DNA from: Smallanthus sonchifolius
Taxonomy: Eukaryota > Streptophyta > Magnoliopsida > Asterales > Asteraceae
Reading direction: 5' to 3'
Length of the DNA stretch: 64,000 bases
Assembly (NCBI GenBank): GCA_023525975.1
Contig: CM042034.1
Location: forward strand, 26,066,779-26,130,778
Part shown: positions 1-9,988 of the stretch, in pieces
Position numbering within the stretch: the stretch's first letter is position 1
Layout: each line of letters begins with the position of its first letter
Program-made: the position numbers and the translations under genes
Notes under the pieces: model-generated
The model's input: only the letters and a program-made list of their open reading frames with translations
Database searches by the model: none
Told to the model about the DNA's origin: nothing

Positions 1-1690
1 TGACTAATTAAGATATGCGTGATCATTTACAACTTATTGCGATAATATAACTTGGTCAACCAATGTCAAATTTGCTAATCAATGTGTCACTTAGTCAACC
101 CATAGATATTTTATTAGACATGGTCTGCAAGTTGTTTTCGTTAATTACTAAAGTTGTAATTATGAAGATCAAATTCAGGGTTTTTTGGTTTCAAGTTTGA
201 ACCGAACCGGCTCGAAACCAATAATATGTGTATTCCAAAATTGAGGACCGGACAATTAAGGGGTCAACTGGTCTAGGTTTTTCGTCATGTTTCTCGGGTC
301 GGGTCGAGACTTGCACACCCCTAACAAATTAAGACCAAAGCTGACCATTCATATTTATTTATATAAACTTTTCATGACACTTTTATACAAAAATATAATA
401 TTATATTTTTTGTAAATTTTAATTTTATTTTTTATATATTTATACTTACACTTAAAACTTATTATTTATATTTAACAAAAAATAAAAAAATTATTTTCCA
501 AACAAAATCAGTATTAATACGATATCAATTTTGTTTTTAAACGAGATGGAATTATAATACTTGAAATATTGACATAAAAATAAAACACGAAATAAGTAAC
601 ATTAAAATAAATATGATGTTGAAGGAGAATACGAATGAATGATTCTTGAAACTTCAAAAAAATAATAATAGTAAACGGATAAAAAAAACAAATACTAACA
701 TTAAACTAGTGAAAATAAAATAAACAAGGGAATGAAATGATCGTATATGACCTCCAAATCCTCCATCAGGAAACCAAGCCTAATACTCAACCCTCGTTCT
801 CACCTCACTTCACAATCTTCCTCCCCATTTGTCTCTGTGAGATTTTCTGATGTGAACAAGTAAGTATATGTGGTTGGTTTCTTGTATGTAATATGGATTG
901 TGGTTTTAGTTTGCAGGGTTCTTGAGCTTTCTAGATTATCAGAAACAGGCCATTTTACTGAAAGATCCTTTCTAATTAACTAGGTAAGGTTTTCCCTCTG
1001 TTTTCTTTATTTTCAGAGTTTGTGATTCCAGTAAAAGATGCCTATCTTTACCCCCACACGTTGATTGAGTTTCCTTTTGAAGTTTGAATACAATTTAGGT
1101 AAGCTTGTCCCATTTTGAACAACAGAGTATCGATAGCCATTTACGTGTCCCATTAGTTATTGTTTTGTTGAATTTGTCCATTGGGTATGATTTATTAGTA
1201 GATCTGTATTTTCAGAGTTTGTGGTAGGCGTGATTAACGGGTCAAAACATGATCGGACCGTTAGTTAAAGGGAATGTTCTGGGTATGGCGGTACGGGTTG
1301 ACATGTTTACAAAGGATGGACCGTTTATGTATCTGGACTGCAGCTTAACATTTTTGCATACTTATGATCTTCAAAACCAAATGCAATTTTTAGAACATAA
1401 CGAAATAAATATGAATTCCACCATGTAAAAATGAACAAGTATTTGGGCTGCATTTTGAGATGCTGCAATTAATATGAGTGATGTGTAAAAAAACCATTTA
1501 AATGCAATTCCAACTAGTAAAAATGTACTCCGCATAATAATGCAATTCCTAACTTGTGAAAATGCACTAGACATAAAAAACCATAACAAAACTCCATAGC
1601 CTGGAATGTATTATAATAGGTATAAATGGTTCATATTTTGATGTAATAGTTTATATTGAGTTTGTAATTTGTCAAAACCGGTAATAATTT
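1..1690. other. AT-rich intergenic sequence, no gene recognised
   Basis: No coding region is supported here. Around 200-320 there is a degenerate CCGAACCGG / GGGTCGGGTCG tract typical of old repeats. At 760-860 a pyrimidine-rich stretch is followed by a plausible splice donor (AAG|TAAGTA context) and looks like a 5' UTR, but no open frame follows, so it may be a relic promoter or leader. Confidence 0.5.
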
Positions 1691-1698
1691 ATTTGGTA

Positions 1699-2890
1699 TT
1701 AATGAGTTGTCCATACCCCATTGATTAATATGTAATTTGGCTCTGACCGGATAAAGTTTACCTTAAACATATTAAACATATTTTTCGTCCAAACACAGCA
1801 TAGACCACCAGAGCGCCCCTCCGACTTGACGCCAAAAGCTTTAAAATCACTGTCTCCCCACATTTTATCAAATGGAATCTTGCCAATATTTTCAAATTGA
1901 GTTTCTTGTATCCCCATGAATTGAATTCCTTCCTTCCTTTTGATGTTGCGAATCCATTCGGCCTTTTCAGAACCGCCTAACCCCCTGCAATTTAGAGATA
2001 AACAATTCATTGGACCACTTCATTCTCCCTCTCACCCTCAATGACCGTTCGGACCATATCTTCAAAGTTTGCAAGGTTGATTCCCAGTTCATTTCCCATA
2101 TGGGTTGTAGCTTCTATTTCGGCAGAAACCCTTGAATCCGGATCAAGAATTGGATCCGAATCTAATCGATCCCAAGTGTCAGGGATATGATCCCCACTTC
2201 CCTCTGATTGCGAGGTATTAAGGTGAGAGTTTAGATTTGGGATTGGAGGGGGAGGGGGTTGCAGTTGCCGGTGATATTGCAAGGCCGCATGGAGTTTGCT
2301 AGGAGATGAGGGTCACCGATGAATCTGTCAAGGTCATATGGGTCGCTGTCTAGAGAATCAGTTGTGGGTCGTTTCCTAGGAGCCAGCCCAACCATGGTTT
2401 TGATCCTTTGGGCCACCTTAGAAACATTTGGGCTGGTAGGAGAAGGGTGGCCCGATTCACCAGAATTATTATTTGATTTAAACAAAAAAATATTAGAGTT
2501 TGAGAAGTTTTCCCCCTTGGAACCATTCTCGTTGTATAACCTATTCCCCATGCAAGCCGGATTAAATTCCCCATGCGAATTTAATTGCTCATCATTACCT
2601 TTCCCCGCCGGTTGAGATTTTTCAAACTTTTCCGGTCGCATGGCTTCCTCCTTTTCCGGCGACATACAACGTTCCTCGGCCGGAAGATCAAGGTGATCGG
2701 AGCAAATAGGTTTTTTTCCGGCTTATTGATCCAACCCGGACACCAGTCCGAGTCTTCTTCCTGGAACCGGCACATATATGATTGGTTGGTCCCTCCATCT
2801 CAGAAGAATTTCATTTGGCAGCGTCCATGACTCATCCACTAGAATGCCTACCGAGTCATAAGTTAACACTGCATCTTCAAAGGAAGCCTG
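1699..2890 (-). mobile_element. LINE (L1-type) fragment: end of ORF1 and start of the ORF2 endonuclease
   Basis: Read on the minus strand, 2720-2890 encodes the DAVLTYDSVGILVDE-type motif of plant LINE ORF1 (DUF4283-like) proteins. Broken frames rich in Pro and Ser follow down to 2007. At 2010 a second frame begins (MNCLSLNCRGLGG...), the standard start of the plant L1 apurinic endonuclease, with a GIQET motif near residue 34. It stops after 103 residues, before the catalytic core is complete, so reverse transcriptase is missing. The ORF1 stop and the ORF2 start overlap as ATGA. The 3' half, not the 5' half, is lost, which is unusual for target-primed LINE truncation and points to later deletion or nested insertion. 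Confidence 0.8.
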
Positions 2891-2894
2891 CAAC

Positions 2895-3703
2895 GGTTGA
2901 AGGAACAAATGACGGAGTTGGAACGAGATACAGTATAAGCAAGCTATGATGGATAAAATTGAAAAAAAATCGAGGTTATACGCTAAAATGAATGAGATGT
3001 TTTACAATCTATGTCATAAAACCTGCCACAAAACTTTCCACCAAGTTAAGATATGTTTATGTTGGTAAACATAATAGTTCTAATATTATTGTAATACTTT
3101 TGAATAGTTTGAATTTATATTATGTTACATTTGGAAGTTGATATTTTATTTTGTTTGGTTTGAATATTTAACTTTGGTATGATTTTTTTATATTTATTGA
3201 GATTTGAATATAATGTCTACAAATAAAAAAATAGGAAAATAATTTAAAAAGCGAAATTTTTTGAAAAATTCCCAACAAAGTTTGTAGCTAAATGTGTAGT
3301 AAAAACCTTACAAAATCTGTAGCAAAAGCCTTCCAAATTTGTAGCTACATTCATAGCAAAAAAAAATTTCCGCAGTAAATTTGGTAGCAAAAACGTAGCA
3401 AACTCTGTAGCTAAAAATTCGTAGCAAAATCCGTAGCTAAGAAAATCCGTAGCTAAAAATTCGTTGCAAATTTCCGTAGCTAAAAATTGGTAGCAAAATC
3501 CGTAGCGAACATTTCCATAGCAAAATTTGTAGCTAAAATAGCTATGTCCCATTTTGTAGCTAAAACCGTCGCAAAAATATGTTCCGTAGCAAAATCCATA
3601 GCAAACCAAATTAGCGACGATACTTGTTAGTTACAGACCAAATCCATAGAAAAATGGGTGTTTGCTACGGATTTGATCGTAACAAATGCTTATTTTTGTA
3701 GTA
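2895..3703 (-). mobile_element. CACTA-type element end with subterminal repeat array
   Basis: From about 3244 to 3690 the plus strand is a string of degenerate short units around GTAGCAAAATCCGTAGC and GTAGCTAAAAATTC. This is the subterminal pattern of plant En/Spm elements, where CACTA transposases bind. On the minus strand the right edge reads TACTACAAAAATAAGC followed by a GCTACGGATTTG-type motif. It is one base away from the expected CACTACAAAAATAAG terminus. At 2895-2940 the plus strand encodes a short LQRLKEQMTELER-type coiled coil ending in a stop, possibly the transposase tail. The partner terminus was not found, so the element is truncated or interrupted by the LINE. Confidence 0.6.
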
Positions 3704-4781
3704 GTATCATTCATCTTTTCTGTGAAAGAAAGGTTATTTACTATAATCAATAATATTAGTATCTTATAATATTTATCAACAAACATTAAATTAAAGTTAA
3801 TATAAAAATTTCTAAAAAAGGTAAATGATGGGTCAGCATGACCTATAGATTTCTATCATTTACTTCAAGAAACACTCCTTATTGTGTTTGCTATGGGAAT
3901 CACAATATCATATAGTAACTAAAAATATCAAATCTCACAAAGGGTATGAGTAATATTAACTTTAAAAATTATTTTTTTAAAGTACAAGAAAATATTGTTA
4001 AAGTTGAACTGTTTTGCTGGTAATCCTTTAATTATTAAAAAATTAAATGTTTCTTTAAAAATCTTATATTTTAACTTTTAAATATACCAAGATTAATCTT
4101 TTACTCATTTTAGTTAAACAATAATTATTCGTACTCCAATTGTTAATCTTGGTGTTTAAATATATTTGTTAGTAATTTATCCTTTTCTCTTAAAAACAGA
4201 TACCATCAGCTTTTTTTAATGATAAAATGAATATTATTGGCATTATATATTAAAACGAATATTGTTAATATTAAATGCATTTGTGGACAAGTTTATGAAT
4301 TACATAAAGTAAGAATATAGCTAGTGGGCACAAATACGTATGAACTAAATAGAGAGAAAACACTAAAACCCATCATTCATCTCCTATTGTGGGGCCTTTC
4401 AATTGGACTTGAAATAAGTTTAGGGGCCTAAACAAAATTACAAGGGTGCTATTAATTTTTGGATTGTTTAGAAGTTTTATTTGGGTTGAGGGGATGCCTT
4501 GGCCCCTAGATGCCACATGTATCCGCCCAAGGTCACTCGACCCGCTGTCTTAAGTTATTTATAAATCTAACATGACTCGATACAGAACTAAATATGTTTG
4601 GGTTTAAGAAAAATAAGGTTCAGAATATAAACAGGTTGACATGGTTAAAATGACATAATTTTATAAAATTTTCATTTAAGGATGTTAAATATGCACCAAA
4701 GCGAATTATAGACAAATGTTATGTATTCGATAGGTTTAGAACCCTTGAACTCATTGACACATGTTCGTGATATTAGCGATC
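3704..4781. other. AT-rich intergenic sequence
   Basis: Nothing coding or structured was recognised in this stretch, apart from poly-A and poly-T runs. Confidence 0.5.
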
Positions 4782-4789
4782 ATTCTTTT

Positions 4790-5157
4790 CAGTGTTGTAC
4801 CTAGGCGCCGATTAGTCGCTAGGCGGCTCGTTAACGACTAATTTTGGCCTAGTCGGTCCAAAAATCGCTAGGCGGTCCAAATCGCGCCTAAGCGGGCCTA
4901 GCGGCCAGATTCCGGCGAAAACCTGAAATTTCCGGCCAAATTCCGGCGAAAACCTGAAATTTCCGGCGAAAACCTTTGGTGTGCTTTAAAAATGAACATT
5001 TTTATAAAAATTACATATAAAAATGTGTGTATATATATAAAAAACTGAAAATTACATATAAAAATTCCAATCCGATTAATCCCGCCTAGGCCCCGATTAA
5101 TCCCGCCTAGGCCCTACCTCACCGCCCGACTAGCGCCTAGCGATTTTTACAACCATG
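4790..5157. mobile_element. Non-autonomous hAT element (MITE), complete, with 8-bp target duplication
   Basis: The ends are CAGTGTTGTA on the left and, inverted, CATGGTTGTA on the right; both continue into CGCTAGGCG-type sequence. The element is bordered by a perfect direct repeat ATTCTTTT at 4782-4789 and 5158-5165. An 8-bp duplication and CAGTGTTG-like termini are the hallmark of hAT transposons. The inside is unusually GC-rich compared with its surroundings and repeats CGCCTAGGC and TTCCGGCGAAAACCTG units. No coding capacity. Confidence 0.9.
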
Positions 5158-5968
5158 ATTCTTTTGCATATAGATTAGCGCTTAACAAGACTTAGTGTAT
5201 TTATACCGTATGTTATTGACTTAATTATAGCATTCAATTGACGTCAACACTAGAGAATATCCATCTATGGGGGGCATAGGCCATCGTTATGGCACAAATG
5301 GTGTGGCATCATATGCGGTGGTGTAATTATATACAACACGCCACATTTAACATGATTAAATATAGTCAATTTAATAATACGAATGACCTAACCCGCTGTT
5401 TAACATGATTAAATATAATCAGTTTAATAACACGAATGATATGACATTTTTAACATGATTACATTTAACAAACAATAAGAAATAAGAATCACGATAAAAT
5501 AAAAACTACAAAAAATTAAAATTCATAAAATTCTCAAAAAAACAATATACAATTTCCTTCAAAGAAAGTTCCATAAAATTGTGCCGTTTTGATAAACGAG
5601 TCTAGGGTTGTTCACGGGCCGTATTAGGCATGTGTCAAGTGTGCAGCTTTGGTTTGTAAATGAGTCGAGTTGGCTTGGTTTTAAACCAGTAGCAGAGCTG
5701 ACTCGGTTTATATAACAATCCGAGTTGGCTTGTTTTTTAGACGAGTCAAGCTTAGCTGGTTCGATTTATAAAACGATTTTTAGGGAGATATCGTTGAGTG
5801 AACTTTGAGTCACAAGCTATTTAAACAACCGTAAACTTACTATTGGCACGTGAACACCAGTTAGCATTTGGTATTAAACTAGTATTAGTATACAAATTAT
5901 TAAACTATGTATATAATAATTGCGTTTATGAAGTGACAACTAGACATACATCCATAGGAGAAGCTTCT
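5158..5968. repeat. AT-rich stretch with a 53-bp tandem duplication
   Basis: Two imperfect copies of a unit starting TTTAACATGATTAAATATA begin at 5346 and 5399, with a shorter third start near 5450. From about 5590 to 5780 lies a degenerate GAGTCGAGTTGGCTTG tract of the kind found as relic repeats. No gene was recognised. Confidence 0.6.
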
Positions 5969-6255
5969 AGAGAAAACCACATAGTTAGGCGAAAACTGAG
6001 AAAGCTACTAAAAAAATTAAGTTTAACCAATAATATAATAATATTTATTTTTTATTTTATTTTATTTTTATTTTTTTATAAGAGTATCAATGTAATATTA
6101 CATATTTTTACCAAAAAATCATTTCAATATTGGCTTACGTATACATAACCCATAGTGTTACGTACACGTAAACCGAAAACAAAAAAAATTACGATCGTAT
6201 ACGTAACTCATAGTATTACACATTATTTTAGTGATTTTTTAGGGTTTTTTTAACT
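5969..6255. mobile_element. MITE-like repeat, copy 1 of the GAGAAAACCAC / TTACGTATACGTAA family
   Basis: The left end AGAGAAAACCACATAGTTAG continues GCGAAAAC..., matching the ends of the copies at 58456, 58926 and 62826. The inside carries AAGAGTATCAATGTAATATTACA and degenerate forms of the TTACGTATACGTAA palindrome (near 6133, 6159 and 6195). The right end (AGTGATTTTTTAGGG) is decayed. Non-coding; short frames through it are chance. Confidence 0.7.
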
Positions 6256-6587
6256 TACTTGGTGTCATGAATTATCGAAGGTTAGTGTCAATTTATTACT
6301 TGCATTATATATCTTTTCGGTGCTAACAAAAAACAAATCACACCGACAATACAAATTACACCACCTTTGGATATCGGTGTGGTTGGTCAATATAGTCAAA
6401 ACCGATTTGATGTCACCACCAAACACGTCATTTTCCCGGGGCCTTCCAACCTTCAATTATCTCTTAAACGAGTTTTTGGGGACTCGCTAACCGCCTGCGA
6501 TACCCACGTCCAAGAATATCGCAGGGGCAATCGGCTCACTTTAAATTCCATTTCCATCTCCTCCAATCCAATTTCTATCATCCACCA

Positions 6588-7496
6588 ATGGTTTTACTCT
6601 GTTTCTTTAGAACCTCCAAACAAGTGGCCGCAGATTGTGACAGCATGAACAACGAGTATTCATGGGAACAGATAAAGAAATGGAGCAACAACTTCTCCAC
6701 TGTTATCGGCTCCGGCGGGGTTAGTACCGTCTATCTTGCTCGGTTACCAGGTTCCGGCTTAACTGCTGTCAAGATCCAATCCGCTTGCACCCAACGCCTA
6801 GCCCGGATTCACGGCCAAGAGCTTCAAATCTTGATCCAACTAAAACACCCAAACATCGTCAAGTTTGTTGGCCACTGCGACGAAAAAGAAGAAGAACGTG
6901 TACTGTTGTTCGAATACGCATCCAATGGCACTTTACACGACAAGCTTCACCGCCTCAAATGGAAAACCAGAACCTTGATTGCATTTCAACTCGCAGAGGC
7001 CTTAGAGTATCTTCATGGCATGCAGATTATTCATGGGGACATCAAAGCTTCTAATATTCTTTTAGACCAAAAACTCAACTGCAAACTTTGCGATTTTGGA
7101 TCCTCCGCTAAATTAGGATTCAGTTCAACCAATTACCGGATGATAGTTGGTTCACAAGGCTACGTGGATCCGCATTATTTGAAAACCGGACTGGCTTCAA
7201 TGAAGAATGACATTTATAGTTACGGAGTTGTTCTTCTAGAACTTCTTACGGGGAGAGAGGCGTTTAATTTGGAGAGGGGGGGAATGTTGACGGAGATTGT
7301 TGGTCCGGTGGTGAGGGGGGCGGTGGGAGTGGAAGGGGTGGTGGATGAGCGGCTGAGATGCGGTGAGGGTTTGGATTTTGAGGAGGTGAAATTTATGGTT
7401 TCAATTGCTGGGATGTGTATTGGGGACTCCATGCTGAGGCCTTGTGCAGAGGAGATTGTGGCATCAATGAAGGCCAGATTTCAAACCATTTCTTGA
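6588..7496 (+). CDS. Receptor-like cytoplasmic kinase, single exon, non-RD type
   Basis: A 302-residue protein kinase with no signal peptide or transmembrane segment. Visible parts are the glycine loop GSGGVSTVY (41-49), the ATP-binding Lys62 in TAVKIQ, the catalytic loop HGDIKASN (149-156) and CDFGSS (168-173). A GSQGYVDPHY segment stands in for the activation loop and P+1 region, and SYGVVLLELLTG is helix F. The catalytic Asp151 is preceded by Gly rather than Arg, so this is a non-RD kinase. The family (receptor-like cytoplasmic kinases, near Arabidopsis At1g33260/At4g10390 by my recollection) is soluble or membrane-tethered Ser/Thr kinases; the substrate is unknown. The first Met is used as start because MVLLCFF has an early Cys that could be acylated; Met20 is an alternative. 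A (CAT)n tract lies 50 bp past the stop. Confidence 0.9.
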   Translation: MVLLCFFRTSKQVAADCDSMNNEYSWEQIKKWSNNFSTVIGSGGVSTVYLARLPGSGLTAVKIQSACTQRLARIHGQELQILIQLKHPNIVKFVGHCDEKEEERVLLFEYASNGTLHDKLHRLKWKTRTLIAFQLAEALEYLHGMQIIHGDIKASNILLDQKLNCKLCDFGSSAKLGFSSTNYRMIVGSQGYVDPHYLKTGLASMKNDIYSYGVVLLELLTGREAFNLERGGMLTEIVGPVVRGAVGVEGVVDERLRCGEGLDFEEVKFMVSIAGMCIGDSMLRPCAEEIVASMKARFQTIS

Positions 7497-7550
7497 TTTT
7501 ATTTTTTTTACTTTGGTTTTGTGTAGAGAAGATGTGATTGAATTGGTTTG

Positions 7551-7579
7551 GCATCATCAATCATCATCATCATCATCAT
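7551..7579 (+). repeat. (CAT)n microsatellite in the probable 3' UTR of the kinase
   Basis: CATCATCAATCATCATCATC and further CAT units form a short simple repeat just past the kinase stop codon. Confidence 0.85.
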
Positions 7580-8640
7580 TTTTTGTAAATTTTGATTTTT
7601 TTACTTTGAACAAATTAAGGTTTCAAGTTTTCTTTGTTGGGTCACTTAGGCTATAGTGTAATGCAGGCGTGAAAAGGTGCGTGGAACACGTGGCCTGTGA
7701 TTGGACGTGGAACACCGCCTCTTAGAGTGTGACTGAGGATAGGAGGCGCTAGTGTGATTGGGTTCACCGGGCGTGGGGCGGTCTAACTAGACGTCGGTCA
7801 ATTGAGTCGTTAGGTTCTAACATTAACTAAAAAAATATTAAATTTTAACTTATAAATAACACCACAATATTCTTTTTTTTTTTAAGATTTGTAAAATATT
7901 AAATTAATATTTATTTTTTAATAAATTTGTATTTTATCGTCTTTATTTAAGTGAAATCATTACACGTCTTAATGATTATGTTTAGTGATTGTCCCATGCT
8001 GATGAGACAGTATTCTTTTTTACTTTTTAATGATTTTATTACACATAGCTTTATTATTTACTATTCACAATAGTGTTACATGTCATGTACAAAAAGGATA
8101 TACGGGATGTTTTACTCAACTCTCGTATTTAACCAGGTCCACACAAGACATGTCACATACAAAGTTTTGAATTATTTTGTAGATAAAAGAAACGTGTTTA
8201 CCATTAATGATAGGTGCCGGAAGAGGAAGGAATGAGAAAACGTTTAATTATTGATCGAAAATGAGTGGGCAACCAATATTTGATTTGTATAATATATTAT
8301 TAAGTCTCTCATTTTCGTTTACTTTTTAGTGCCTACGTTCTATTGGTTACTCCTACTCTGATGTTGAGCGATCAAATCAATGCAAGTTTGAATGTTTGAT
8401 CACGACTAAGCTGCTTTTATTTAAATAATCTTTTGACCATTCAGGTTTAACAAAACATTCATTTACTTTTAACTTTTATAAAGCTATTCATCAATAATAT
8501 TCAAGTTTTGTGCCGGCACAACCAGATGACAAACTTGCGCCAGAAAATAATAAAAAGATTAAAAAGTATTCACGTCATATTTAACAGAAACAAATAAAAA
8601 AAACAAGAAAGAACTCTTAGTTTTTAATCTGATAAATTAT
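7580..8640. other. Intergenic sequence with a GC-rich MITE-like patch
   Basis: Around 7660-7800 there is a GC-rich patch (GTGGAACACGTGGCCTGTGATTGG style) of the kind seen at Harbinger-type MITE ends. No partner end was found. The rest is AT-rich with no recognisable feature. Confidence 0.4.
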
Positions 8641-8649
8641 TTCTCATAT

Positions 8650-9988
8650 ACTTTTTTACCTACTACACACAAAAGCAAGTGTACATGTCGAGTGGTAATA
8701 TAGAGTTGATAAGAACCGAGTATCAATCCGTGGACACGATTTCACTACTTGATCCTTGTGGTTAATTAAGCCATGTGAGTTAAAATAGATTTTTGTTTTG
8801 TTTTGAAAGTTTAACTTGAGTGACAATAATTAGTAACTTTGAAACACGTAATTAAAATACTTAAAATAGCAAAATAAAGGAAACTATCATCATAGTTTAG
8901 AATCTACTTACTAATTACGATGAAACATATGAATGACAATTTTATAATCATGTTAATGTTCGTTTTAAAAGGTTGAATTAGATTAATGTCAAGGTGACTA
9001 ACTCCATAACTATTAAGAAAGATATCTATGAGCAATTTACATGATATCCACTTAAAGTTAGTTTAATTAGATAAAACGGTGCAATTTCTTAACTCACGAA
9101 CCTCCAAGTTAAAATCATGTAAATACCAAGCTTGATTCATCAATACTTCAATTAACACAACCTTTGTCAAAGAGGGTTCATAACATTTTTCTTAGTTTTT
9201 CTAAACACGATTGATGGGATTGCATGCTTTAATGTTTATGTCACAACTAATGTTTTAAAGATTTATTCCTAATTCTTAGTCATAACATTATACCAAAAGA
9301 TATTAAAGTTAATAAACGTTAATCTCATAAATTTTCCAACATGATATGATTTCTCATTTATAAACCTTGGATTGTTCCATAAACATTTAGACATGCATAT
9401 CCATTAAGAAATTAACACACGATTATCATAACATTAACATAATATCTTTAGCAAGATTCATAAGTTCATCATAAATTAGTAAAGATTCATCAAAACTAGG
9501 ATGATAAGGAGTTTAGCTCATAATGAGCTTGCACATTACAACAAAGTAGCAAAATATCAAGGAACTCATGATAAAACAGAAAAATCTAACCAAAAGTCCA
9601 AACTAGGAACGTCTAATGGTGAAAGAGCATCTTCTTTGTGATAAATGGACCTTCCACGACCTCCAAATGTCTGGTTCCTGAGGTTAAATAATGGGTATTT
9701 CCTCCCAAGAACCCCTTTCCTCAAACGAACAAGTTAATGGCCTTTTATAGGATGTGTGGGAAGCTGAGCATGGCCCCGTGTTGGGGACCAGGTCGTACCC
9801 GATTTTTCTTCTGTCGTGAACATACTACATGTGTATCGGACACAGGGGCAAGCTTAGGGAGGCATATCCCCATGTTGCACCTGGTCGGGAGACAACTGTA
9901 CTTCAGTCCTTTTTCTGGTTGACCACGAGGGCGTGCCCAGGTAGGCACGACCCGTGCTTAGCTGCTTCCTTTTGTCTTTTCTGCATTG
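8650..9988. repeat. Older retroelement-like repeat, left part, split by the gypsy insertion
   Basis: The text around 8680-8760 (GAACCGAGTATCAATCCGTGG and onward) resembles LTR or UTR sequence of large Ty3/gypsy elements. It continues at 20998 after removing the 11-kb chromovirus and one copy of CATTG. Toward the junction it carries GGCACGACCCGTGC-type motifs, which resume at 21002-21060 on the other side. No open frame; class uncertain. Confidence 0.5.

Noticed and set aside
2319..2665. Overlapping frames on both strands in the LINE region
   Set aside because: They are other-frame readings of the broken LINE ORF1, without independent motifs.
3244..3609. 121-codon minus-strand frame and CRISPR-like look of short regular repeats
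   Set aside because: The repeats are degenerate and of irregular spacing, and belong to CACTA subterminal sequence in a plant genome; the protein is Tyr/Phe/Cys-rich nonsense from the repeat.
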